DNA from: Seriola aureovittata
Taxonomy: Eukaryota > Chordata > Actinopteri > Carangiformes > Carangidae
DNA: 64,000 nucleotides
Reading direction: 5' to 3'
NCBI RefSeq assembly: GCF_021018895.1
Contig: NC_079380.1
Coordinates: 2,389,001-2,453,000 of the forward strand
The notes beneath the pieces are model-generated. The model saw only the letters and a program-made list of their open reading frames with translations, searched no databases and was not told where the DNA came from. Shown piece by piece: positions 23,129 through 35,361 of this stretch (positions are counted from its first letter, which is position 1; each line of letters begins with the position of its first letter). A program made the position numbers and the translations under genes.

Positions 23129-26100
23129 ATGATGTCCTCTTACTACCACCCAGCCAAGGATGCAGACATGGCGGCCATGACGGAGCCGCTCTGCCTGGAA
23201 AGAGGTAACGAGCCAGCCGAGCCTCGGCATAATTCGCTGCAAACAGAGCAGCTGGACGGTGAACCTGTTAGTGAAGGGGCCCAGCAGAGCCAGGTCCTCG
23301 TCCCGAATGAGCCGGTGCTGGTGGGAGTGACGGTGTTTGGTTGTAACTCACTGGTGAAGTGACGTCAGTGTCGCAGTTATCACTGATAGATGCTACAGAG
23401 GGCTCGGCCTGTCGTGCGACCATCGTTCGTGTCCGGCACGTTTCTCGTAGTAAACGTCATCAATCGCGGAGGCCGGTCAGAAACGGCACTGCTGCTTTCC
23501 CGCCCCGAGTCGGACTGAGCATTATGATGTGTCTACCTGTCTACCACAGTATGTCATCAATGAGATGCTGGGCCGACACGTATGGCTACATCACTGTGAC
23601 TTACCCATAGACTGTATATAAAAGGGCCTTACCAGCACGAGCTAATGTTATTACAGCCTGTAAAGCGGAAGCGGCAGGCGCGCGGTAAAGGCGGGGCGAA
23701 AATGACTAGGTAACACCTGAGAGCTGTATAGAGCTCATAGACCTTGACTTTTATGAACGAACTGAATGAATTTGTTTCATAAAGTAAACTCTCAGCTGAT
23801 TTCATTGTCTCATGTGCTGAAAATTAAGGTACACGATGAACTGTAACGTATCATTTGCGTAAGTGCCCTATCAAACGCAGCCCAGCCTTATATCAAGGTA
23901 ATGATATGAGGCATTTCTTTAAACGTGAATTTGCGGGTTTGCTGTCAACCTGCTTTTCTGAGTCACCACCCACAGTTTCCCTTGTATTCTCTGCCGCTGC
24001 GATTACGCGACACAAGTATGGGAAGCCAACAGGGTCACATTTCGTCCCCATTTCCCAGGCATTTGACATATTAGTCGTAACTCAATACAGAGTACGCCAA
24101 ATATAGACTGGACGGAGTATTAGGGCCATATTGAGGAAAAAAGAAATCTGAAATTTCGAGAATAAAGTCATAAAGAATAAAATCATAATATTTCAAGAAA
24201 AATTGTCTTAATATAATATAACAAGAATAAAGTTGTAATATTACGAGAAAAAAAATGTAAATGTAAAACTTTGAGAGAAAAAAAACAAATATTTTATAAT
24301 TTCCCCAATTTTAGGAATATTACATCAACCCATCAAACAGGTGAAAGGACAGTCAGTGGCAGCCTGAGCTGCTTCTTGCAGCTGCTGTTTGTCTGTCTTA
24401 CAATGGAACAGACTCAGTTTCTTCACAGTCTTTTTAATGTCCGGATGATGATAATGATGAGCCAAAAGGTGAAGTATCTCCTTATTTGTGAAACCTCTGC
24501 TAAAGTAGAACTTCACAGGTTGGTCCACATTCCTCATTTTAAAGCTTCTGATATTTCCCATTTTTGTATAACAACAACATTTAACCTAAACGTGCCACTT
24601 TACTTTTGTAATATTATGACTTTATTCTTGTAATATTATGACTTTATTCTCGTAATCAGAATCAGAATACTTTATTGATCCCAGGGGGAAATTAGATTTG
24701 GTTACAGTTGGTCCCTCAGCAAAGAAAGAATAGATAAATAATAGGTAAAGATAAAAAGATAAAGATAAAAAGAATCATAAAATATAATCATAAAATACAA
24801 ATAATATGTACTTATGCTATTTTAAAAGAATAGAATATGTAAAGCTATGAGTATAAATTGCACTGTTCGAATAATTTACTAAGTATAAACAAATAAATGA
24901 TGATGTATAAGTTATGATGTGACGTCAGACACCCTGAGGGACATGTTGTATAGCTTGATGGCCACAGGCAAGAATGACTTCCTGTGGTGCTCTGTGGTGC
25001 ATCACAGCACACCATGGAGTGGTTGGGAGGTGTTGTCCAGCGTGCTCTGTAGTTTAGACAGCATCCTCCTGTCTGCACCCACTGCCAGAGAGTCCAGCTC
25101 CAGCCCCACAATGTCACCAGCCTGCCGGATCAGTTTGTTGAGTCTGTTGACAGTATGCTAAAGCCCTATAATCTGACTTTATTCTCCTAATATTATGACT
25201 TTATTGTTGTAATATTACAACTTTATTCTAGAAAATCGGATTGTTTTTCCCTCAATGTGGCCCTAATACTCCCTTGTACAGACTCTCGTTCTTGGGAGTT
25301 CGAACTTAACAAGTTCAACTCAGAAATCCAACAGCAGCATTCTTCCTAGCCAGTCAGCTCTGCACAGGTTACACTTTAACACACCTGTACCTGACTGTGC
25401 TGTGACAAATGAATGTGCTTTTGTCAACTGTCCAACAAATCATGTTTTTATTTAGCTTCATCTTCTCAGACTAACTAGCAGCAATAAATATTATATTTCC
25501 ACTCAGAGACCAAATTTCCTCTTCCAAAAGGATTATTTTATCATATATGAACTGTACGCTGTCAATGAAAACTCAGGTTACAGACTAAAGTAGTTTGTTA
25601 TTGAGTATTTAGATTATTAGTATTGACTGTTTAGAGTATTGAGTATTGCAGACTTTGAGGCCACAGAGTGGAGGACACACTATAACACTATAATACATAA
25701 CACTATAATACAGTGTTAGTCCACAGGCTGACAGGACCTGATTCTCTGGTCTGACCCCGGTACATGAACCAGTCTGCTGAGCCCCAAAACCTCCAGGTGG
25801 TCTCTTCAGTGTTTTTCAGTATACGGGTGTTTTGTGTGTCAGATGTGTGCAGGGTGATCGAGCTGCTGGACCGTCTGCAGCGGAGCGGTGAGCTGCCTCC
25901 TCCCAAACTGCAGGCCCTGCAGAGAGTCCTCCAGAGCAAGTTTTGTGCAGCCATCAGAGAGGTAATGTACAGCAGGGTGTAGGTCTGGGGACAAGTACGG
26001 GTGTACAGCAGGGTGTAGGTCTGGGGACAGGTACGGGTGTACAGCAGGGTGTAGGTCTGGGGACAAGTACGGCTGTACAGCAGGGTGTAGGTCTGGGGAC

Positions 26101-29100
26101 AGGTACGGGTGTAAAGCAGGGTGTAGGTCTGGGGTCAGGTATGGGTGTAAAGCAGGGTGTAGGTCTGGGGACAAGTACGGGTGTACAGCAGGGTGTTGGT
26201 CTGGGGACAGGTACGGGTGTACAGCAGGGTGTAGGTCTGGGGACAGGTACGGGTGTAAAGCAGGGTGTAGGTCTGGGGTCAGGTATGGGTGTAAAGCAGG
26301 GTGTAGGTCTGGGGTCAGATATGGGTGTACAGAAGGGTGTAGGTCTTGGGACAGGTACATGTGTACAGCAGAGGCTTCATTAAATCAGCTGGGAATTCTA
26401 AGTCCACTGATCAGAAACAAACACAAACTAAACTACAAATACAACAACACAGGTCAATTAGTCTGACAGTTTAAATACTTCAACCATTCACCAACACATG
26501 AATCTATTCTTCAGGGAAAACAGACAGTGGCTGCTAGACAGACTGAGGTGTCACTTCCTGTGTTTAACTGCTCCACCTGAATCTGACTTAAAATTAATTT
26601 ATTGAAATAATGATTTCATTAATTATTAATGAACTGAACTTGACGTTTGACCTCTTTATTAACCTCATGTATCCTGATGATTCAGTCACATAAAGGCCTG
26701 TTGTCTTGATGTTTATGAAGTCGGCTTGTGTGTGTCCATCACTTTCCTCCACTGACATGTGCCCCGTTTTCCTCCAGGTGTACGAACAGCTGTATGACAC
26801 TCTGGACATTGTTGGAGGACCAGAGGTACGAGCGCAGGCCACAGCCAAGGTATGAATAACTACAGTCCTGTACTCCAGACACTGTGAAGGAGGGAGATCT
26901 CAGACTGTGTGGGGGGGTCTTCCACAGATCTGAGGGTGTGGTGATCAGTCAATATGCACTCAGCCAATCAGTGTGGCTCATTGTTGTCCGGTGCAGAAAG
27001 ACAATGTGAACACAGTAAATCACAGGAGGTGTGACCTTCTCCAGTCAATGAGACGGAAACAGATAAAGGACATATTCATATTTTTACTGACATACTGTTT
27101 GTCTGAGGTGGTCCGTCCACCTGTAACTCCACCTGGTCTAACTCACACCACTTAATATACTTCTGCAAAAGACAAGGACTGTGGGTTTTCTCCTCCATCA
27201 CCTCCACAGGGAGCACATTCTCTTTTAATGGTCGGGATGATTATTGTTCATGTGAACACACCACTCTTCTTTAGACAGATTTTAAAAATGTGAACCAGCA
27301 GAGAGAGACGTTGCACCACAAACAGACCTGGTCTCTTATTTATTTATTTTTCAAGACAAGATCAACCTTTTTGGGAAGACCTGGTCTCTTCTCAGTGAAA
27401 CCTATAGACACGACTTCCACCAAAATATCAACAACTGTCTTTGTGCTGCCTCATGGAGAACCTGGTTCTCTGCACCAGGCTCCAAAAAACAGACAGTGAC
27501 CATGTGAACCTCAAGGTTTCAGTCCTGAACACATAAATACAGGAAACAATTGTGTTTGGACTAGCAGTAGCTCTGAGGGTTTAGCATACCAACCTGCTGC
27601 TAGAGCTGTGCAGACATGATAACAGGCTTCATTCTGTTCAAACCATTTTACAGTGCACAGCTGAGCTTTGTGTGATTAATTCATCACCAGTGATCTTCTG
27701 TTTCCCTCCTGACCAGGCCACGGTGGCAGCCTTTGCAGCCAGCGAGGGCCACGCCCACCCGAGAGTGGTGGAGCTGCCCAAGACAGAAGAGGGTCTGGGC
27801 TTTAACATCATGGGAGGCAAAGAGCAGAACTCCCCCATCTACATCTCCAGAGTGATCCCCGGGGGGGTGGCAGACCGCCAAGGAGGACTGAAGAGAGGAG
27901 ACCAGTTGCTGTCAGTCAATGGCGTGGTAAGAAGCTCAGGTCCATGATCCACTACTGAGAGGAGCTGTACTCTGTTAGTGACACACTGAAATATGTCTGG
28001 CATGTTACATGCGTCGTACATATGTCTTCATACAGGTGAATATCCACACTCTGACATTCAAATACTGAAGGTTCTAGATGATTCATGTTAATGATTAAGG
28101 GAAAATATACAGAACTGATCAGCAGCTCCACAACCTCCTCTGGTTGACAGTGTCAGGTGTGTTGGAGCCGTGACCTCAGTCAGCAGTAACCTGCTCCTCC
28201 GTGTCTGCAGAGACTCAGAGCTGGACCAGCGGCCAGAGAGCAGCTCCAGCTGGTGTGAGCTGCAGATGTTGGGACAGTTCCAGTCTCTGTTATGTGTAGA
28301 AGACAATGTTGAAGTAACACCTGGCAGTTGACTGGTTGACTTCAATGAAGAGACACAGACAACTCTGATGTCCATTCACTGACTTTGCTTACAAGCACTT
28401 CAGGATCTGAGGGATACAACCCCACTCTCAATAAAACTATTCAATGTAAACGAAAACCATAATCAAAGGAAACTAAAAATACGAACTGTAAATAAATATG
28501 GCCAACGTTTTAATTTTAACCAGGATCAAAAATATTTATTATTTATTATAAATGATATAAAGACACTACTGAAAAGATGAATTAATACACATAGATAATC
28601 ATTCTGTTAGTCAACATAATTACCTTCTCTCTCAGAAAGGATCTCCATTTATATATTTATATTTCCAGATTTTCATTTAACAGTCACACACTCAACTGGG
28701 GAAATACAAGCCTAGTCTGTCTTGTTCCCTTGGTAATAAACTTTATATGGTTGTATTGTTACCTTGGTAACCTAGCAATAAATATAAAACAAAAAATAAC
28801 ATCATAAAAATATAAAACTGACACAAATATGTACACTTCACAATGAACAAATAAAGATTAAATTACTGACATAATTAAATTCTATATCACAAGACTGTGC
28901 TATTACATCAGGCTCAAATTATGTTTTCAATGTAACATGCTAGAGACACATTATATATACAGTCCAGTCCATGCAGCCCTTCAGGGCAGAGCTGTTAATC
29001 ATTGTTCAGTATAAATGTTTATTGTCTTATCTACAGTGGAGATACTTTAGCATGATGTCTTGTGGTCTAAATGTTCGGTTGAGTTATTCACAGAAATGAG

Positions 29101-30951
29101 AGGAAGAAGCTAAAACAGCTCCAAACAAGTGCATCAGTCAGGGGTGTGTGACAGGACCAGGACCAGCTGTGACTCAGGAAGATTGGTGGTTTGGTTGCCA
29201 GCTCCTGACCAGGCTTCTGGAGCTGCAGCAGCTGTGTTGTGTGAATGGAGGAGTGAGAAGCAGATTTTAAAGCTGTGTATAATTGCACACATTTACCAAG
29301 TTCAAACAGAGTCATTTCATGTGTCTTAGGTGGACTGTCTGAATCATTCAAGGTGGATTGAGATTAGACTGAACCACCTCTGGAGGAGGTTTTAGACTCA
29401 TCTTGTCCAGATGTTGAAATGTATGACAGCATTCAGCCTGTCTGTCAGAAAGGCTATCCAGATACCAGACACTTGAAATCACAAAGACCACATTTATGTT
29501 GGTCTGTTCTCAGAACAGTCAGCTGTTAGTGATTGGTCATTTCGAAAGTCAATCAAAAGATGTTTTCCTGATTTAAATGCAACTTTTGAATAAGAGAGAA
29601 AGCCAGACTTTAACTGAACACAAACCTGTAGAGCTGAGCTTCAGCTGACTGTGGGTGTGTTCATCAGTGAGAAGAACCAGTGTAGTGATGGGCCCCTCTT
29701 AGCATGTGATCTCAGACTCTTGTTGTGTGTTGGTGTCCTGCAGAGTGTCGAGGGGGAGCACCATGAGAAGGCCGTGGAGCTGCTGAAGGCCGCCCAGGGT
29801 TCAGTCAAACTGGTGGTCCGGTACACCCCGAAGGTCCTGGAGGAGATGGAGGCTCGCTTTGAGAAGATGAGGAGCGCCCGGAGACGACAGCAGCACACCA
29901 GCTACTCGTGAGACTGCTCATTAGTTTGCACCCAGTCACCTGTTCATATATGTACAGCAGGTCCCACATCCATACTACGGACTAACTCTGTCCAGTATGT
30001 TCTACATCCTCATGATCATAAGCGTATTTGCAAAGAATTAACATACATTTCAGGTAATACACGGACTGTAGATAAGTACCTTACGCAACCCCACATCAGA
30101 TAACCTGAACTATGACTTTAAAGTGGTGTGATTGCAGTTATATGTGCTGATGTATTGAAAACCCTCCCAGCATGCACTGGGGCAACAGATTGATGGACAT
30201 AAGCCAGACTTTGATTACTGTTAAACATCAGACAACTGACAATGATGATACTGGTGCATGGTGACATTGTACTCAACAGACATACAAGAAACTTTTGAAT
30301 GATCAGAAATCTGTGAAATGAAACTTTTCTTAAAGCATTAGTTAGTGTTAGCTAAAACTTATCAGTGCTTAGTAGTGCTAAAGCACTAGTGCATTTAAAG
30401 TTACATGAAAAGAAGCATTTTACCAGATACAGATCACATGTTAATCAGTGGGGGAAATGGGTCCTAAATTACCAGCTGCTGGGAATCTGTGTTAGTCCTA
30501 TAACACACATTAGTCCAGTGACTGCAGACTTTGATAATGAATGGATGCTCTCCTCATGGCATCTCTGGCATTTTAAAGCAGGCAATACACTAACCTTCTT
30601 CATCACATTGTCACCTTCTGACACAAATATCACCAACAACAGGACCAGGTCAAAACCTATGGCTGTACTGTGTGTGGTCAGTGTGTCACATTGAGGACAG
30701 AGTTGAAAACTGTTGTACTGATGGAAACAACTGCATGCGAACACCCTCTGATCATGTGACAGAAGCCAGTTCATTTTGAAAGAGTAACGGCCAATGGGTA
30801 AACCCCAACACTCAGTCAGGCAGTCAGTCAGGATCAGTGTGATGACGCATGTACACTGTTGTGACCATGTCTCTTGGTAGTTTTCATTGTGGACTCTGAC
30901 AGCAGGATTCGGTGTCTCTCCTCCTGCAGGTCTCTGGAGTCCAGGGGCTAG
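23129..30951 (+). CDS. lin7b: Lin-7 homolog B (L27-PDZ scaffold protein), six coding exons
   Basis: Scaffold of the LIN2-LIN7-LIN10 (CASK-Veli-Mint) complex at synapses and epithelial basolateral membranes. Coding exons: 23129-23204, 25843-25961, 26778-26849, 27717-27926, 29744-29907 and 30930-30951 (stop TAG 30949-30951). Phases join cleanly to give 220 residues. The L27 domain covers about residues 24-80 ([20 protein letters not shown]...). The linker [20 protein letters not shown] follows, then the PDZ domain with its carboxylate-binding loop GLGF ([20 protein letters not shown]...) and [20 protein letters not shown]. The tail [17 protein letters not shown] is essentially the human LIN7B tail, which distinguishes it from LIN7A and LIN7C. 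Two in-frame starts exist. ATG 23129 gives a 13-residue N-terminal extension of LIN7A style. ATG 23168 (gacATGGCGGCC) gives the mammalian LIN7B length and has the better context. Poly(A) signal AATAAA is at 31,484-31,489. Confidence 0.95.
24114..25272. mobile_element. MITE with long inverted repeats, interrupted by a LINE insertion
   Basis: The ends GGAGTATTAGGGCCATATTG and the inverted complement ending CCCTAATACTCC (25,272) mark a common teleost MITE. Its arms are rich in 'actttattcttgtaatatta' and its complement. The element is split by a LINE 3' fragment (24,655-25,155). It lies in LIN7B intron 1. Confidence 0.65.
24655..25155 (-). mobile_element. LINE 3' fragment nested in a MITE
   Basis: Read on the minus strand, the fragment encodes [20 protein letters not shown] and then [14 protein letters not shown], the tail of a fish Rex1/L2-like reverse transcriptase. 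It ends in the typical 3' motif 'tttattgatcccagggggaaatt' (plus-strand orientation) with an (atcaga)2 tail at 24,655. It is 5'-truncated. Confidence 0.7.
25963..26371 (+). repeat. 36-bp minisatellite beginning at the LIN7B exon 2 donor
   Basis: About eleven copies of a 36-bp unit built on gtacagcagggtgtaggtc plus tggggacaggtacgggt start within the donor context of LIN7B exon 2 (exon end 25,961). The unit is a multiple of three, so long spurious frames run through both strands. G-rich variants differ by single bases (acaagt, acaggt, tcaggt, tcagat). Confidence 0.85.
27300..27660. other. Intron 3 of LIN7B, nothing further recognised
   Basis: No repeat or RNA gene that I can support lies between the exon ending at 26,849 and the exon starting at 27,717. 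The interval includes part of a short 'agacaagatcaacctttttggg' segment of unknown origin. Confidence 0.3.
27927..29743. other. Intron 4 of LIN7B
   Basis: A 1.8-kb intron that is AT-rich between about 28,400 and 28,960. No recognisable transposon end, RNA gene or exon was found. Confidence 0.35.
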
Positions 30952-31630
30952 CTGATCCAATGCCTGCGTCCACCTCATTGTCCAACCCTCCTGACTCCTC
31001 TGTTCCTCTGGGAGGAAGACTGTAGACGAGAAGCAAAAAACCAAAGTAGCCTACCAAGACCTGTTACCTGAGATTCTCCATGAAGCTGCGGTTTAGATTC
31101 TCTCCCTCCTCTCCCTGTCTCTTAGAGAACGCTGAGTGAGCTTGTTGTCATGCCTGTAATACACCGTCCCAGTGTGAAGTCATCCTCAGCATCCTGTTGT
31201 ATAAGGGCAACACAATGATCCCTTCAGTGTGTGTCTTAACTAGAAGCCAGTGTTGTTTTACTGTGTGGACACTGGAGTCCTTAACAGTGTCTGCAGTTAG
31301 ACCTCAGTAGCAGAGGAAACCTACAGCCTTCACCATCATTAACTCCATCAGACGTCCCAGCTAGAGGGCTAACCATTAGCATCATGAAGACCTCCCCTGG
31401 AACCAGTATCATGTTAGTCAAAGACTTGTTTTGTATTCTTTAATTTGTGACCTGTAATCGTTTAGTTACATAATTATTCATCAAATAAAGTCTGACTGTG
31501 TAAACTGAATACTGCCTCCCCCCTCCCATACACACAGCTGAAGTTTGCTTTCTCATAAACAAGGAAAGATCTGTGTTAACATTTATAATAACACAGTAGC
31601 CATGACAACAAGAGTCTAAAGAACTTTTTT

Positions 31631-32060
31631 TATGCCTCCACGCCAGCGACAGTCAGACCTGGAGGCATATTTTTTCTTGTTGTTCTTACATCCATCCCAT
31701 TCTCGTGGATATGATATCTCAGTAACGCCTTAATGAAACTTCTTCAAATTTGGCACAAACATTCACTAGGACTCAAGGATGAACATATTTGATTTTGGTG
31801 GCTAAAGATCAAAGGTCAAGGTCACAGTGACTTCACAAAACATGATTTTGGACTTGTGAAATCAATATCTCAACAATTCCTCAAAAGAACTTCATATTTG
31901 GCACAAATATCCACTTGGAGAGGGAATTTCATTACTCACAAAACATGTTTTTGGCCATAACTCACAAATTCATACACTAATTATAATTAGACAATTTAAC
32001 TCAAATGTCTATAAGGATAAAATGAAGTGATGACATTTTATATCCAAATGATCAACTCTA
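31631..32060. repeat. Teleost interspersed repeat ('caaatttggcacaaac' family)
   Basis: The text 'atatctcagtaacgccttaa', 'caaatttggcacaaacattc', 'gatcaaaggtcaaggtcaca' and 'ttggccataactcacaaatt' is the signature of a very abundant fish repeat that I recognise by sequence but whose class I cannot state with certainty. A short hairpin (atgcctcca...tggaggcat) marks its left end. Confidence 0.5.
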
Positions 32061-32159
32061 TCTATTAATTAGTAATTATTAATTACTTATTTGTTGGCTG
32101 ATCAACCACAGATTTATTCAGGAGAAGAAATCCTATAATCACAATATCAGCTGATTGAA

Positions 32160-32490
32160 ATGTAGATAGATACTTTATCCCCTATGGGAAATTCATGAGT
32201 CCATTAGCTCATTGTTGATAATAATAAAAAGTTAATAATAAATAAACAATAATAATAATAATTAAATTAGTCCACTTCCTTTGGCTGAGGTGTTGTATAG
32301 CCTGATGGCAGTGGGAACAAAGGATCTCCTGAACAGTGAGATGAAACGTTTGAGTTCTTGTCGCTCCAATCACTGAAGGCCATCGTCAGATCCCTGTACT
32401 CCTCTTCCTCCCCGTTCCTGATACGCGCCACAATAGCTGTGTCATCCGAGTATTTCTGGATGTGGCAGGACTCAGGAACGGAGCAGAACA
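32160..32490 (-). mobile_element. LINE fragment with internal deletion
   Basis: The minus strand encodes an IQKYSDDTAIVARIRNGEEE block, the reverse transcriptase catalytic box region. It jumps directly to the 3' end 'gatactttatcccctatggg' at 32,165, so most of the intervening sequence is deleted. It lies between LIN7B and PPP1R35. Confidence 0.6.
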
Positions 32491-33174
32491 GTCCCCTGTG
32501 GAGCCCCAGTGCTGCTCATCACTGTCCCTGAGACACAGTTACCCAGCCTGGTTGCAGCCTGCCTCAGTACACAGGGCTTGTAGGAAGGCTGAAGAAAAAA
32601 CAGATTATGATCTGATCTGCCAACTTATTTACATGAAAAAAATAGAAAGAAAATAAAGAAAACACAAAAGAAAACACTAAAGTGTAATCAAGCAGTTGAA
32701 TTGCATAAGTATATTTGATATTTCCAGAAGATCTGTAGTGTCTGAATATCTGGTTAATCTCTTCAGTGTTTGTGTCCACAGCGCAAAGACAGTTTTACAT
32801 AAGAAAAATAGAAAGGGTAATAGAGTATGTATGTGTGTGTGTTTTCATGTCACCTCAGTTTTTTTTCTCCAGGTCATTATACAAACAAAAACAAGTCTTA
32901 TTTCAGTTTTTCTTGTATTTTGTTTGACTGTTCCTGCCAATCAGTGATGAGAAAAGGAAAAGTGAGATAGGTGAAGAAAGGAGGAGGAAAATGAAAGAAA
33001 ATAGGGCCCTTTACTACAATTTTCAGTCAGTAGCCTATTATCCAACAGGTAAACATCACCTGGTTAAACAGGAGTCAGTGTCAGTGCAGTGTTTTACAGA
33101 CCTACTCAGTGTAGCAGTTTATTAGCTCCTCCCAGAGGAACTGGATAAATGAATCAAACTGAACTGTGTTTATT

Positions 33175-33196
33175 TAAAAAAAAAAAAAAAAAAAAA
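33175..33196. repeat. Poly(A) tract
   Basis: About 20 consecutive A residues (slightly interrupted at the start) upstream of the PPP1R35 promoter region. Confidence 0.7.
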
Positions 33197-33214
33197 GTAA
33201 CTGACTCTAACTGT

Positions 33215-33443
33215 GGTCCACAGTCCAGAACAGCAGGCGGCGGTAACGACCTTAACGCTGGTTGTCACCCGCCACTAAAGAAGAAGAAGAAGGAGGAGGA
33301 AGCGGAAGTACCTGAACGAGGAGGCGAGTTTAAAAGAGAAACGGATGATTTCCATTAAACGCTGTGATAACAAAAACGTCTCCATTATCCGCAGAGAGAG
33401 AGCGAGAGAGAGGGTGGTTTCTGACCGGACAGGTGACACACAG
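33215..33443 (+). promoter_or_regulatory. PPP1R35 promoter and non-coding exon 1, built on an interspersed repeat
   Basis: The segment at 33,228-33,292 (cagcaggcggcggtaacgac ... gccactaaagaagaagaag) is a copy of an abundant short fish repeat. It is followed by an ETS-like GCGGAAGT and a GC-rich leader that ends at a consensus donor (cacacag|gtaatg, exon end 33,443). The next acceptor with a strong pyrimidine tract is at 35,355-35,356, immediately upstream of the PPP1R35 ATG. Promoter use is inferred. Confidence 0.45.
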
Positions 33444-35356
33444 GTAATGTTGTGATACCTGTGCTTTAGTGTGGAGCAGAGACACAGACGATGTGACCGG
33501 GTGTCAGTTTATGATTCCTCCGTTAGTTTCCAGCACATTTCTTAAATGTTGGCGGCTTCCAAACGCCAATGACAAACGGTCTCCTTGGAAAGAGTAGAGT
33601 TTTATCGTTGTAAAATGTATTTCATTGTTGTAAATACCTCAATAGTGGGGCAGATAGGCAAAACAGTTGTGCATTTTATGACTACAGCATGAAAGCTTCA
33701 TCTTATAATCTATAAACCCCAAGGGTTTATTTCAGACATGGAGGCAATTTGTATTTTACCTCTGGTAACATTGAGTGGTCAATGACCTCAGAATTGCCTT
33801 TTTCCACTTTTTGCCCCATTTCTCCATTATAATCATGTATATCTTAAAGATATGCGTATTTGTTGCTATGGCCATGTAACATAATGTTGCTTAGAGAACC
33901 ATATTTGCCAAGGAACTGCAGAACCCATCGTTTCCAGGTATTAAGGTAGCTATAGCTTGTTAAAGACACTGACAACTTCTGCTTTATGTTCTATGGAATT
34001 ACACGACGAGCTAGCACATTAGCGAACATGATAATCAGAAACTAACATGCTAGTTTGGTCTGGACTAGGGTCCTTGCTCCAGGGAGCTATGCCCTGTCCC
34101 AGAGGCCACATCTGAAATGCCTCCATGTCTGAAAATAAACTTCATGGTTTATAGAAGACATGACTCACTGAATTGTTGGTTTTGATGTAATCTGGATTGT
34201 GATTGGCTCAGCATGACAAATGGTAGATGTGGACTTTCTGAGGATAAAGATATGAACATTGAATTGTGAGTAATAGTAAAGATGTAAAAGTAAAGATGGA
34301 GGGAAGAAGGAAAAGAACAGTGACAATATCAAGTAAACGCCACAACAAGATGTTGAGGAAAGACACTGCTGCTACGTGGACTTCGTGGGCCTGAGGAAGG
34401 CTGAAGTAGTCTGCTATTGTGCTGGTGTTGCTGGGAAAGTAGAGACGTTTACAGATGTATACAGTGATATAATGATGTGGCTTTATGGTCACTCTAAAGC
34501 CCGTGGAGAAGTAAATTAGTTCTTAGAAGGTTGAACCAACTCTGAACTGGCACTGGGGTTGCGTTGGTTGAAAGGGGGTATCAGCAGAAACCTTTGACTC
34601 ACGACCATGTCAGTATTTACTCAGTAGAAACCATAGTCTGTTAATAAAGATGGATGTAGCCTTTGTGACGTCACCCACAGGTTTTTGATGAGCGGATTTG
34701 AAGCTCAGAGTGAGCTGCTGTACCGTTGACATCTTGACAGTGAAAAATGGACAAAGAGGTGGGCGTATGTGGAGCTTAGACTTCAGTGCACACCTGTCAC
34801 TCGGAGAGGCCACACTCAATTATATATAGCTTTGAGCCTTAATAGAATGTAAACAGGTGAGTTATATAACAGTTGTCATGAAGGAGGAAATTAGCTCTAG
34901 AGACCAAAACTGTTTTTGTACCAGGCTGTAAACATGTTTACTTCTGTGGTAAAGTTGGACATTTTAACATGGGAGTCTTTGGGGATTGACTCACTGTTGG
35001 AGCAAGACTTTAGTGGTCATTAGAGGACCTGCAGATTTTGGTATGGATTTTGGTGGATTCTAGTTAGCCTCGGTCAGTACGTATTTATTTATTTATAATT
35101 GTTTTTTTTAAATATATTTACTTTATATGTCCTCTCTTTGATATTTAGATGAACTTAAATGTTGATAATGTAGTGTGTGTGTGGCTCTGTGGTGCTGTGA
35201 TCCTACAGCATCTGATAAAAGGTGTTTGTGTTAATTATATTCAGCTGTGATGGTAATGGTTCTTTCAGCAGAGACCCATTACTTTATAATTAACAAATGT
35301 AAATGTTCTTTAAGGAGCATTGCATTAAAAACATGTCTCATTTCTGTTTTTTCCAG
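33444..35356. other. Presumed PPP1R35 intron 1
   Basis: A non-coding 1.9-kb stretch. Part of it (about 34,640-34,990) contains 'gtgacgtcacccacaggttt' and nearby text resembling a common fish interspersed repeat. No exon was recognised. Confidence 0.35.
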
Positions 35357-35361
35357 TCAGG

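Noticed and set aside
25839..26383. 146-173-codon ORFs across the LIN7B intron 2 minisatellite ([12 protein letters not shown] and [10 protein letters not shown] repeats)
   Set aside because: They are products of a 36-bp repeat; the true LIN7B frame reads into a stop a few codons after the donor.
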